Shown here: positions 1 to 7,761 of the stretch, piece by piece
Position numbering within the stretch: the first letter of the stretch is position 1
Layout: each line of letters begins with the position of its first letter
Made by a program: the position numbers and the translations under genes
From: Tersicoccus sp. Bi-70
GTDB taxonomy: Bacteria > Actinomycetota > Actinomycetes > Actinomycetales > Micrococcaceae
Assembly (NCBI RefSeq): GCF_001968825.1
Contig: NZ_MIEU01000011.1
Coordinates: 1-64,000, forward strand
Direction of reading: 5' to 3'
Length of the DNA stretch: 64,000 nt
The notes under the pieces: generated by a model
Told to the model about the DNA's origin: nothing
Seen by the model: only the letters and a program-made list of their open reading frames with translations
The model's database searches: none

Positions 1-2
1 GG

Positions 3-230
3 GCCTACGCCCGCTTCTACCCCACCGAAACCGAACGACGAGAAGCCCTACCGGGCTGGCTCCACTTCTACAATCACCATCGACCCCACACCGCAACCGG
101 AGGCCAACCACCCATCACCCGACTGACCAACCTCCCTGAACACCACATCTATCGACGAGCTGGCGACGGTCTTCGACGTCCGGCACGGCGGCCGCTGTGT
201 GCGGCCGGGGGACGGGCGGTGAGAGAATGA
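3..230 (+). mobile_element. IS481-type transposase, C-terminal fragment
   Basis: The frame open from the left edge encodes the end of a DDE transposase of the IS481/IS3 kind. It shows the typical stretch GWLHFYNHHRPHTATGGQPP followed by ITRLTNLPEHH. In the family this tail normally ends within a few residues of the final HH. Here the frame continues for about 25 unrelated Arg/Gly-rich residues to a TGA at 228-230, so the natural end and probably the terminal inverted repeat have been lost. The rest of the element lies outside the window. The fragment abuts the start of the helicase gene. Confidence 0.75.
223..228 (+). promoter_or_regulatory. candidate -10 element of a leaderless helicase gene
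   Basis: The hexamer GAGAAT lies 6 nt before the ATG at 235, and no good Shine-Dalgarno sequence intervenes. This spacing would place transcription initiation at or next to the start codon, as in leaderless actinobacterial genes. It is inferred from spacing only. Confidence 0.35.
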
Positions 231-234
231 CCGG

Positions 235-3200
235 ATGCCCACCGTGCCGCTGATCGATGCCCAGGACCTGCTGCGCGTCGTCGGCGGTCCCGCGATGCAC
301 CGCGGCAAGGCCTACATGCGGGACGGCGCCGTCGTCTCCCTCGACTGGGACGCCGACGGCGGGAAGCTCAGCAGCCGGGTGCAGGGCAGCGAGCCCGTTC
401 CCTACCGCGCCCGGCTGACCCTCAAGCCGCTGCGCGACGGGCGGCACCGGATCGCCTCGACGTCGTGCGACTGCCCGGTCGGCAGCGGGTGCAAGCACGT
501 CGCCGCCACCGCCCTGCAGTCCAACGCGGACCATGCCCGCGAGCGGCACCGGGCGGAGCGCGACCGCGCGCAGGCGGCCCGCACGAGCGAGCCGGACTGG
601 CGGGAGCAGGTCGAGGCGCTGATGCCGCCCGAGGAGACCACCGACGCCGACGACGCGGCCCCCACGCCCCTGGCCCTGCAGTTCGAGCTGCGCGAACTCG
701 GCGACACGTTCTCCCGCTGGGCGGCCAGCCGCGGCATCAAGCGCCGCAGCGCCAACCACAAGCTCGGCGTCCGCCCCGTCATCCGCAACGAGAAGGGCCG
801 GTGGGTCCGCAACCAGCTGGCCTGGTCCAACATCGCCTTCCAGACGCAGGGCCTGACGTTCGACCCCGACCAGCACCGCTGGTTCTCCCAGTTCCCCGGT
901 CTGCACCGCGCCACCGGCGTCGGCTACTTCGGGCAGAACGACTCCTGGCTCTACCTCGACGACTTCGCCAATCCCCTGCTCTGGCAGCTGCTGGAGGAGG
1001 CGGATCGCCTCGGCATCGCCATGGTCTCCTCCGCGAAGGACCTCAGCGTGCGGATCGGCCGGCGCGCCCGGATCAGCCTCGACGCCGAGCGCGTCGACCG
1101 CGGTGATCCCGGCGATGCTGTCGAGCACGGCGAGACCGAGGAGCGAAGCGAGCGGGCCGACGGTGACCAGGAGCCGGCCGACGGGCAGGGCGGCGACGTC
1201 CGCGTCGTCCCCGTGCTCGACGTCGACGGCCGCACCTCCGATCTCACCGGCGTCAGCACGATCGCCGACCACGGCATCTACGTGCGCCGGAACCTGCCCG
1301 ACCCGCAGGGAGCGGGCAGCTCGACCGGCGCGACGGCGGAGATCCTGCTCGCCCCGCTGGACGAGCGGCTCGGCACCACCCAGAAGGAGCTGCTCACCCA
1401 GCCCGCGGGCCTGGTGATCCCCGCGGCCGACGCCGACGAATTCGTCCGGGACGTCTACCCGGCGCTGGCCGATCGCATCCTCGTCACCAGCACCGACGGG
1501 TCCGTGCCGCTGCCCGTCCCCCAGCCGCCGACCCTCGTGGTCGAGGTCGAGTACACCGACGGTCCGGCCGTGCAGACCCGCTGGCACTGGGAGTACGTCC
1601 ACGGCGCCCGCGTCACCCGCCGGCCGCTGCGCCGCTCCCCCGGCGCGCCCGGGCACCGGGACCGCGACGCCGAGGACGCCGTCCTGGACCGCACCGCCGC
1701 CGCCCTGGCCGACCCGGACGCGGGCCCCGACGCGAGTCCGGTCACCGTCGCGGACCGGATGCTGGTGGACATCGACGCCGCCGAGTTCGTCGAGCACACC
1801 CTGCCGCGCCTGGTCGCCACCGACGGCGTCGAGGTGCACGACCTCGGCACCCGACCCGACTTCCGCGAACTCGACGAGACCCCGCGGCTCGTGGTCAGCA
1901 CGGTCGACTCCACCGAGCGGGACTGGTTCGACCTCGGCCTGATGGTGCGTATCGCCGGGCACGAGATCCCGTTCCGCAACATCTTCCAGGCCCTCAGCAG
2001 CGGCAAGACCAAGGTGCTGCTCGTCGACGGCAGCTACTTCTCCATCGACCGACCCGAGTTCCACCGGCTGCGCGAGCTGATCGACGACGCGCGGGAGCTG
2101 CGCGAGTGGGAGACCGGACCCCGGATCAGCCGGTTCCAGGCCGGGCTGTGGGAGGAGCTCGAGGAGCTCGCCTGGGAGACCCACGAGGCGGACTCCTGGG
2201 CGCGGACCGTCTCCGGCCTGCTCGACGTCGACGCCGTCCCCGCGCCCGCCCTCCCCGCCGGGCTGCACGCCGACCTGCGGCCCTACCAGCGCGACGGCTT
2301 CACGTGGCTGACCTTCCTGCACGCGCACGGGCTCGGCGGGGTGCTGGCCGACGACATGGGCCTCGGCAAGACGCTGCAGACGCTCGCCCTGATCGCGCAT
2401 GCGCGCGAGCACCCGGACGCGGGCACCGGCACGGACACGGAGCGGGCGGCACCGTTCCTCGTCGTCGCCCCCACGTCCGTCGTGCACAACTGGGTGGCCG
2501 AGGCCGCGCGCTTCACGCCGGGCCTGAGTGTCCGCGCGCTCACCCAGACCGAGGGCAAGGCGGCCGGGTCCCTGGCCGGCGCGGCGGACGACGCCGACAT
2601 CGTCATCACCTCCTACGCCCTGCTGCGCCTGGACGAGCGGGCGTACCAGAAGCGCGAGTGGGCCGGGCTGATCCTGGACGAGGCGCAGTTCGTCAAGAAC
2701 CGCACCGCGCGCGTGCACCAGGCCGCCCGCGACCTGGCGGCCCCGTTCAAGCTCGCGATCACGGGCACCCCGATGGAGAACAACCTGATGGAGCTGTGGT
2801 CGATGTTCGCGATCACCGCGCCCGGCCTGTTCCCCACGTCGCGCGTGTTCACCGAGGACTACGTCAAGCCGATCGAGCGGGTGGCCGACACGCGGATGCT
2901 GGACCGCCTGCGGACCCGGGTGCGGCCGCTGATGATGCGCCGCACCAAGGAGATGGTGGCCCGCGACCTGCCGGAGAAGCAGGAGCAGACCCTCGAGGTG
3001 GAGCTGGACGAGGCGCACCGCCGGATCTACGAGACGCAGCTGCAGCGCGAGCGGCAGAAGATCCTCGGCCTGCTCGACGACCTGGACCGGCAGCGGTTCA
3101 TCGTGTTCCGGTCCCTGACCCTGCTGCGGATGCTGTCCCTGGACGCGGCGCTGGTCGACGAGGAGTACGAGGGTGTGCCGTCGGCCAAGCTGGACGCGCT

Positions 3201-3684
3201 GATGGAGAAGCTCGACGACGTGCTCGCCGAGGGGCACCGGGCGCTGGTGTTCAGCCAGTTCACGTCGTTCCTCGGCCGGGCCGCGGACCGACTCGACGAG
3301 GCCGGCATCCGGTACGCGTACCTGGACGGGTCGACGACGAAGCGCGGCGAGGTGGTCGACTCGTTCAAGCAGGGCGACGCCGGGGTGTTCCTGATCAGCC
3401 TCAAGGCCGGCGGCTTCGGCCTGAATCTCACCGAAGCGGACTACGTGTTCCTGCTCGACCCGTGGTGGAACCCCGCCGCGGAGGAGCAGGCGATCGACCG
3501 GACCCACCGGATCGGTCAGACCCGCAACGTCATGGTCTACCGGCTGGTCTCCGCGGACACCATCGAGGAGAAGGTGATGGCGCTGAAGGAGCAGAAGGCC
3601 GCGCTGTTCGCCTCGGTGATCGACGACGAGAACGCCTTCTCCTCCGCCGTCACCGCCGAGGACATCCGCTCCCTGTTGGCCTAG
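235..3684 (+). CDS. SWIM zinc-finger SNF2-family DNA helicase/ATPase
   Basis: This 1149-residue protein is a Swi2/Snf2-type superfamily 2 ATPase that would translocate on duplex DNA. The N-terminus has a SWIM zinc motif (C78-x-C80-x5-C86-x-H88). A long middle region follows. The ATPase core starts near residue 680, with a Walker A DDMGLGKTLQ around 705-714, an LDEAQF motif II near 815, and the SNF2 phrase ITGTPMENN near 842. The C-terminal helicase lobe shows FSQFTSFL, SLKAGGFGLNL and DPWWNPAAEEQAIDRTHRIGQ-type motifs. Length and order fit the actinobacterial SWIM-SNF2 family. A Glu/Arg-rich insertion (about residues 295-320) is probably a flexible loop. The gene stands alone. Its cellular role (repair, recombination or chromosome maintenance) cannot be read from context. 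Confidence 0.93.
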   Translation: MPTVPLIDAQDLLRVVGGPAMHRGKAYMRDGAVVSLDWDADGGKLSSRVQGSEPVPYRARLTLKPLRDGRHRIASTSCDCPVGSGCKHVAATALQSNADHARERHRAERDRAQAARTSEPDWREQVEALMPPEETTDADDAAPTPLALQFELRELGDTFSRWAASRGIKRRSANHKLGVRPVIRNEKGRWVRNQLAWSNIAFQTQGLTFDPDQHRWFSQFPGLHRATGVGYFGQNDSWLYLDDFANPLLWQLLEEADRLGIAMVSSAKDLSVRIGRRARISLDAERVDRGDPGDAVEHGETEERSERADGDQEPADGQGGDVRVVPVLDVDGRTSDLTGVSTIADHGIYVRRNLPDPQGAGSSTGATAEILLAPLDERLGTTQKELLTQPAGLVIPAADADEFVRDVYPALADRILVTSTDGSVPLPVPQPPTLVVEVEYTDGPAVQTRWHWEYVHGARVTRRPLRRSPGAPGHRDRDAEDAVLDRTAAALADPDAGPDASPVTVADRMLVDIDAAEFVEHTLPRLVATDGVEVHDLGTRPDFRELDETPRLVVSTVDSTERDWFDLGLMVRIAGHEIPFRNIFQALSSGKTKVLLVDGSYFSIDRPEFHRLRELIDDARELREWETGPRISRFQAGLWEELEELAWETHEADSWARTVSGLLDVDAVPAPALPAGLHADLRPYQRDGFTWLTFLHAHGLGGVLADDMGLGKTLQTLALIAHAREHPDAGTGTDTERAAPFLVVAPTSVVHNWVAEAARFTPGLSVRALTQTEGKAAGSLAGAADDADIVITSYALLRLDERAYQKREWAGLILDEAQFVKNRTARVHQAARDLAAPFKLAITGTPMENNLMELWSMFAITAPGLFPTSRVFTEDYVKPIERVADTRMLDRLRTRVRPLMMRRTKEMVARDLPEKQEQTLEVELDEAHRRIYETQLQRERQKILGLLDDLDRQRFIVFRSLTLLRMLSLDAALVDEEYEGVPSAKLDALMEKLDDVLAEGHRALVFSQFTSFLGRAADRLDEAGIRYAYLDGSTTKRGEVVDSFKQGDAGVFLISLKAGGFGLNLTEADYVFLLDPWWNPAAEEQAIDRTHRIGQTRNVMVYRLVSADTIEEKVMALKEQKAALFASVIDDENAFSSAVTAEDIRSLLA

Positions 3685-3687
3685 CCC

Positions 3688-3705
3688 GACGGGTCGATGC
3701 CCGTC
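3688..3705 (+). terminator. weak hairpin after the helicase gene
   Basis: A 6-bp stem, GACGGG and CCCGTC with a 6-nt loop, is followed by TTCTCC four bases after the helicase stop. It could be a weak terminator, but the stem is short. Confidence 0.3.
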
Positions 3706-3979
3706 TTCTCCACGGCCGAGGGGTGGCCGCCCGAGCTCGGCGTTGCAGCTCCATCGATTGGTCCCTCGTCGACAGGCGTTGACGCAGTCGGATGTGATTC
3801 TCGGCCCTTCGGCCTCGACGTCCCGGCCAGTCCCGTCGGCCACCGTCAAGCGTGACGGCATCCCACTCCCCGAACGTGTCAAATTCCAACTCGACCGAAT
3901 TCTGACCCAGTAACGAATTGGACAGGGATTCTGACCCGGCGACTCGTGGCTCAAGTCCACCGGCAGGTGTCGGAAACGG
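3706..3979. other. intergenic segment with a 10-bp direct repeat, possible mobile-element end
   Basis: No convincing gene is present. The decamer ATTCTGACCC occurs at 3899-3908 and 3928-3937, a 29-bp period, in a patch richer in A/T than its surroundings. Closely spaced short repeats of this kind occur at the ends of some IS21-like elements, but no transposase is next to it. A minus-strand reading frame through 3650-3889 has an unrecognised, Arg-rich translation and no supported start. Confidence 0.3.
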
Positions 3980-4348
3980 TCATTTCTGAGTGGGCCCCGC
4001 TGAGGAGACGGCCTGGTCGTCGATGCTGACGATGGTGATGGTGATCTGACCGCAGGTGACGTGTGAGTGGGCGAGCACGGCGCGGATGGCGGCGGCGGCG
4101 TCGCGCGCGACATCGCCGCCGGCCCGGTCCGAGGTGACCGAGAGGCGAGCGGTGACGTCGGTCCGCGACCCGTCTGCTCGCAGCTCGGCGGTGCGGGTGG
4201 TGCTGGTGAACGCGGCGGGCCGTCGGTGGTGGTGCGGCGGGTAGAGCTCGTGGACGCCGTCGACGTCGAGGAGACGGTCGTTGATCTGGTCGGTCAGTGT
4301 TTCCACAGTGGCCTCGCTGTCGACGGTGAACTGGTCTCTGGTGGTCAT
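3980..4348 (-). CDS. small Asp23/Gls24-related protein, last gene of the envelope-stress operon
   Basis: This 122-residue soluble protein has no signal peptide or membrane segment. A recurring pattern of a regular strand, a helix and a strand rich in Val/Thr/Ile (ITITIVSIDD near the end) resembles the small alpha/beta fold of Asp23/Gls24 proteins. The family link is inferred from this pattern and from position, because the sequence is divergent. Its ATG overlaps the stop of the preceding anti-sigma-like gene by 4 nt, so it is probably translationally coupled and made with the rest of the operon. A histidine run (HHHRR) near residues 39-43 is unusual and might bind metal. Confidence 0.6.
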   Translation of the reverse strand: MTTRDQFTVDSEATVETLTDQINDRLLDVDGVHELYPPHHHRRPAAFTSTTRTAELRADGSRTDVTARLSVTSDRAGGDVARDAAAAIRAVLAHSHVTCGQITITIVSIDDQAVSSAGPTQK

Positions 4349-4935
4349 GACGTACCGGTCTTCGAGGGGTCGGCTCGGCTTTCCCTGATGACGTCGATGA
4401 CGGTGATGTTCACGTCGGTGATGACCAGTTCGGTGTGCCGTCGGAGCAGCTGGTCGACGGTGGTGCGCACGTCGTGAACGATGCTCTGGATCGGGTGCCC
4501 GTAGATGACGGCCAGGCTGAGGTTCACCTCGACGGGGGATCCAGGGGTTGTGACGTCACCTGTGAAGACGCACTGGCCGATCAGGGCGCCGTCGATGGTG
4601 TCGGCCGCTGCGCGGACGAGCGCGCGAACGGCCCCCTCGGTGACGGCCAGGTCAGCGTCGCCGGCGTCGGTGTAGGGGATGCTGCGGCCCGGGCGGCCTT
4701 CGAGGTGAAGGCCGGACATGAGCCGGTGGAACCAGGCCGGGTCGTCGGCTTTCTCGGTGTCTGCGACGGCCAGCTGGTGGGTGAAGTCCTCCAGCCGCTG
4801 CAGAGAACGGATGGCGTCTTGGCATTGAGCGCACGTTTCAATGTGCGCGCTCTGGGCGGGGTTGTCGCCGGCGAGATACCGGGTGATGTCGCTCAGATCG
4901 GTTCCACAGGACGGTTCGGCGGGTCGGGCGCTCAT
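4345..4935 (-). CDS. ZAS-type anti-sigma motif joined to an Asp23/Gls24-like domain
   Basis: This 196-residue cytoplasmic protein follows the ECF sigma gene directly. Its N-terminus carries the zinc-binding anti-sigma signature H31-x3-C35-x2-C38 with an additional C10, in a short helical region (roughly residues 8-60). Residues 80-180 have the beta-alpha-beta pattern of Asp23/Gls24 proteins (VEVNLSLAVIYGHPI, ELVITDVNITVIDV). Known ZAS proteins bind and hold ECF sigma factors; joining this to an Asp23-like module suggests that release is tied to the membrane Asp23 complex, which is inference. The chosen ATG overlaps the sigma stop by 4 nt, matching every other junction in the operon. An alternative ATG at 4941 has a better spaced GGAGGAG and would add two residues. 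No transmembrane segment is present. Confidence 0.72.
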   Translation of the reverse strand: MSARPAEPSCGTDLSDITRYLAGDNPAQSAHIETCAQCQDAIRSLQRLEDFTHQLAVADTEKADDPAWFHRLMSGLHLEGRPGRSIPYTDAGDADLAVTEGAVRALVRAAADTIDGALIGQCVFTGDVTTPGSPVEVNLSLAVIYGHPIQSIVHDVRTTVDQLLRRHTELVITDVNITVIDVIRESRADPSKTGTS

Positions 4936-5549
4936 CTCCATCCCTTCATCTCCTCCATCAGCTGGGCACGGGACCGGGCCACACGGCCCCGCACGGTGGG
5001 GTGCGGTAGCCCGGTCAGTTCGACGATCTCCGGGATCGATAGTCCGCCGATCTCCTTCAGGATCCACACCTGGCGTTGACCCTCGGGCAACCTCTGGAGC
5101 GCCTTCTCCAGGGCCTCGCGCCCGTTGGCGGCAACGACGTGGGCTTCGGGCCCCGGGCGAGGATCAGCCGGGTCCGGGATGGCCTCCAGGTCGGCGTGGT
5201 GGCGACGGGCACGGATCAGATCGACCGCGCAGCGGGAGACGATACGGATCAGCCAGGAACGAACTGCCTGCGGGTCGCGCAGCGTGTCGATGGTCGACCA
5301 GGCACGCACCATGGCGTCTTGGACGGCGTCGTCGGCATCAGCATCGGAGCCGGTCAGTCTGCGGGCGTAGCCACGCAGGACCGCCATATGGCGGCTGGCG
5401 AGGACGGTGAAGGCACCGGTGTCACCGCCGGCCGCGCGATCGACCAGCAACGCATCCGGGATCGCATCCGGGTCGATGACACGCGGCCCGGCGGGGGCAG
5501 CGGTATCCACCGATGCCCCCGCCACGGATTCTCGCGTGGACGGTCTCAC
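4932..5549 (-). CDS. ECF-type RNA polymerase sigma factor
   Basis: This 205-residue sigma-70 family protein has region 2 (about residues 45-110, including LTGSDADADDAVQDAMVRAW) and region 4 (about 145-200, with LPEGQRQVWILKEIGGLSIP and a helix-turn-helix through HPTVRGRVARSRAQL). The linker between them is Pro-rich. It would redirect RNA polymerase to a small set of promoters. The GTG start at 5549 overlaps the stop of the AmaP-like gene by 4 nt. The next gene carries a ZAS anti-sigma motif, so a sigma/anti-sigma pair is very likely. Location inside the Asp23 operon suggests it controls envelope-stress genes, probably including this operon. Upstream in-frame codons extend far into the neighbouring gene and were not used. 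Confidence 0.9.
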   Translation of the reverse strand: MRPSTRESVAGASVDTAAPAGPRVIDPDAIPDALLVDRAAGGDTGAFTVLASRHMAVLRGYARRLTGSDADADDAVQDAMVRAWSTIDTLRDPQAVRSWLIRIVSRCAVDLIRARRHHADLEAIPDPADPRPGPEAHVVAANGREALEKALQRLPEGQRQVWILKEIGGLSIPEIVELTGLPHPTVRGRVARSRAQLMEEMKGWR

Positions 5550-6166
5550 GAGACGCGGTCCGCCCCGCCCACCGCGGTCCGCAGGCCGGTGCGGATGCGG
5601 ACCAGCACTGGGACCTGCACACCGAGCGCCGCGTCCAGCTCGGCGAGGGCCCGGTTGGCACTTTGCGTGATGGACGCCGGTGACGCACCCTTCTTCGCCT
5701 GCAGGGACACCTTCAGGCCGGTATGGCGCCGAGTCCGACGTGCACCGACGGCGTCGGAGAGGATTTGCGGGTCCTCCTTGAACGCGGTCTTTAGCACGTC
5801 TTCCGCGAACCGCGCGGTCACCGCCGTGGTACCGCCCCAGCCGTGCTGGTCGGTCGGTGTGGTGCGTTCGGTCACGGTGGACGCGCGGCCACCACCCTGG
5901 GCGATCATCCACCGCAAGCACAGCAGAGCGACGACCAGTAGCACGACGATCAGCCCGAGGGTCCACCAGCTCGTGCTCGTGGACCCGACCGGTGCGGTCG
6001 GCAGCGTGTCTTCGACCCATGTACTCGCGGCGTTGGACAGGGCCGACCACTGCTGCGCGATTGCGGGGACGAGCGCCCCCGCCATGGCGACCGCGCCGAG
6101 TGCCATGGCGAGCAGCCCGATCACGAACAGAAGGCAACGGTTCAACGTACGGGGGGTCCCGTTCAT
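5546..6166 (-). CDS. AmaP-like membrane anchor for Asp23/Gls24 proteins
   Basis: This 206-residue protein has two membrane helices, at about residues 10-35 (LLFVIGLLAMALGAVAMAGA) and 66-90, followed by a cytoplasmic alpha/beta domain (about 115-200). This is the layout of AmaP (alkaline shock response membrane anchor protein), which tethers Asp23 to the membrane in Staphylococcus. The C-terminal domain resembles the small Asp23-like fold. It lies between the DUF6286-like gene and the sigma gene with 4-nt overlaps on both sides. The family assignment rests on topology and operon context rather than a diagnostic motif. Confidence 0.75.
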   Translation of the reverse strand: MNGTPRTLNRCLLFVIGLLAMALGAVAMAGALVPAIAQQWSALSNAASTWVEDTLPTAPVGSTSTSWWTLGLIVVLLVVALLCLRWMIAQGGGRASTVTERTTPTDQHGWGGTTAVTARFAEDVLKTAFKEDPQILSDAVGARRTRRHTGLKVSLQAKKGASPASITQSANRALAELDAALGVQVPVLVRIRTGLRTAVGGADRVS

Positions 6167-6744
6167 GCGCCGATCACTCCTCTCGGGCTGATCTCGATGC
6201 GAAGTCGCGGCTCCGGTCGAAGGTTCATCTGGTCCAACTGCTCCTGCACCGCAGCAGTGACATCCGCCTCGTCCACCGCGCTTCCCGAGGTGGGGTGGAG
6301 CAGGACCCGGACCTTCCGCCTGCTGACGGTGGTGACCGCTTGATCGGGTGCCAGGGAGGCGGCGCGCCTGGCCGCGGCCGAGAGGGCCGAAGCGATGGCT
6401 CGATCATCGACCACCACACCGAGCCGGTCATCGTTCACGATATGCCGCCCACGATGGCCCGGTTTCACTGCCAGTACCACCAGGATGAGGCCGATGATGA
6501 TCAGCACGGCTCCTGCAGCGGCAAGCCACACCGGCTGCACCGAACCGGGCAACCCGGAGATCTGTTGCAGCATCTGCGTCGGCGCCACTACCAGGGCCGG
6601 CTGCCCGAAGACGGAGAGAACCAGTTCGGTCCCGACCCAGAGGACCACCAGCAGCAGGATGAGCGCTGCGATGATGGCGGGAACGGACCGCGATGAGCGG
6701 ATCTCCCGGTGGACGACTCGCCGGATGTTGGTGGGAACACTCAT
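6163..6744 (-). CDS. DUF6286-like two-helix membrane protein
   Basis: This 193-residue protein has a basic N-terminus, membrane helices at about 22-46 and 72-93 separated by a short external loop, and a C-terminal cytoplasmic domain (about 105-190) with the strand pattern VRVLLHP and LRIEISP. DUF6286 proteins accompany Asp23/Gls24 genes in actinobacteria and their function is unknown. Together with the AmaP-like protein it gives the operon two membrane anchors of the same design. Both ends overlap neighbours by 4 nt. Confidence 0.75.
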   Translation of the reverse strand: MSVPTNIRRVVHREIRSSRSVPAIIAALILLLVVLWVGTELVLSVFGQPALVVAPTQMLQQISGLPGSVQPVWLAAAGAVLIIIGLILVVLAVKPGHRGRHIVNDDRLGVVVDDRAIASALSAAARRAASLAPDQAVTTVSRRKVRVLLHPTSGSAVDEADVTAAVQEQLDQMNLRPEPRLRIEISPRGVIGA

Positions 6745-7055
6745 CGTGGCACCGCCCTGGTTCGGGGAAGGAGGCCGGTGACGGTGACGTCGATGCGACT
6801 GAGCTTCGAGCCGGTGATGCGTTCGGCTTCCGCTCCGATGCGTTGCCGCCCGGTATCGATCCGCTCGTACACGCTGCGCGTTCGATCACCGCTCATCGGG
6901 GTCGAGAGCTGGACCGCGAGGCCGCCGTCGTCGTCCTGGACCTGTACCGACACGCGGTCCCCCGGCACCTCGAGGGCGGTTGACGCGACGGCCTGGACCG
7001 TGTGCGTCAGCGCCGCCCTCGAGATGCGCGTGTGGCCAGGCCGGTCGATGCTCAT
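6741..7055 (-). CDS. short Asp23/Gls24-associated protein, function unknown
   Basis: This 104-residue soluble protein has no signal or membrane helix. It reads as one small alpha/beta unit (VSVQVQDDDGGLAVQLSTP, then SRIDVTVTGLL), consistent with a partner or divergent copy of the Asp23-like domain. It lies between DUF2273-like and DUF6286-like genes with 4-nt overlaps at both ends, so it is probably made in step with them. Confidence 0.65.
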   Translation of the reverse strand: MSIDRPGHTRISRAALTHTVQAVASTALEVPGDRVSVQVQDDDGGLAVQLSTPMSGDRTRSVYERIDTGRQRIGAEAERITGSKLSRIDVTVTGLLPRTRAVPR

Positions 7056-7243
7056 GCGGAGGTGCGCTTACCGCGGAGCGCGTCCACCACGCCGGCAACA
7101 TCCAGCTTCCCGGTCACGGCACGACCGATCAGGGCGCCCAGCGCCATCAGTACCGCCGTGAGCAGGAAGCCCCAGAACCCGAAGACCAGTCCGACGATCG
7201 CGAGAACCGCGCCGACGGCGATGCCGGTTGTCGTCGGGCTCAC
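7052..7243 (-). CDS. DUF2273-like small membrane protein
   Basis: This 63-residue protein is almost entirely two membrane helices (ITGIAVGAVLAIVGLVFGF-like at 7-25 and FLLTAVLMALGALIGRAV at 26-44) with a basic cytoplasmic tail. Such small proteins sit next to asp23 in many Gram-positive bacteria and are thought to help place the Asp23 complex at the membrane. The GTG start overlaps the asp23 stop by 4 nt. Confidence 0.8.
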   Translation of the reverse strand: MSPTTTGIAVGAVLAIVGLVFGFWGFLLTAVLMALGALIGRAVTGKLDVAGVVDALRGKRTSA

Positions 7244-7761
7244 GCCAGCCGGCTCTCGCGGGTCTGCTCACGGCTCTGCTCGCGATCCCGATCGTCATCC
7301 TCGGACGGGACGTGGACATCCGTGATGTCGACGTTGACCTCGGTCACCTCCAGGCCGACGAGCTCCTCGAGGGCCTCGAACACGGCATCGCGGACGCGAG
7401 CGGCGACCTCGTGCAGGGGGTGGGGGTATTCGACAACGACGGTGACGTCCACGGCGGCCTGGGTCTTGCCCACCTCGACGTGGACTCCCTGCGACAGGTC
7501 GGTCTGACCGACGCGCTCCCGCAGCGACCCGAAAGCACGGGCCGCTCCGCCACCGAGTTCGTGGACTCCCTCGATATCGCGGGCGGCGATACCGGCGATC
7601 TTCGCCACCACACCGTCGGCAACATGTGTGGTGCCACGGGAGGTGACCAGCGGCGAGTTCTCCTCGGCGAGGCTGTCGGTCGACCGGGCGCCGGCGGTCG
7701 GAGTCAGATCGGAGGGCTTGACGGGGCCGGAAGGCTTGGCCGGGGTGTTCGGTGTGCTCAT
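7240..7761 (-). CDS. Asp23/Gls24 family envelope stress protein, first gene of the operon
   Basis: This 173-residue cytoplasmic protein is the clearest Asp23/Gls24 member here. After a Pro/Thr-rich 35-residue leader comes the family core: GTTHVADGVVAKIAGIAARD, the glycine patch GVHELGGG, and VDVTVVVEYPHPLHEVAARV, followed by VTEVNVDITDV. The tail is strongly charged. Asp23 proteins form abundant membrane-associated networks that affect cell-wall stress. The ATG at 7761 has AGAAGGA about 8 nt upstream; an in-frame ATG farther upstream lacks support. This gene begins an eight-gene unit that runs to 3980. Confidence 0.92.
   Translation of the reverse strand: MSTPNTPAKPSGPVKPSDLTPTAGARSTDSLAEENSPLVTSRGTTHVADGVVAKIAGIAARDIEGVHELGGGAARAFGSLRERVGQTDLSQGVHVEVGKTQAAVDVTVVVEYPHPLHEVAARVRDAVFEALEELVGLEVTEVNVDITDVHVPSEDDDRDREQSREQTRESRLA

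Noticed and set aside
115-4113. A 1332-codon minus-strand open frame opposite the helicase
   Set aside because: It is a mirror frame of a very GC-rich gene. Its translation is Arg/Gly/Val-rich without motifs, while the plus strand encodes a complete SNF2 helicase with all motifs in order.
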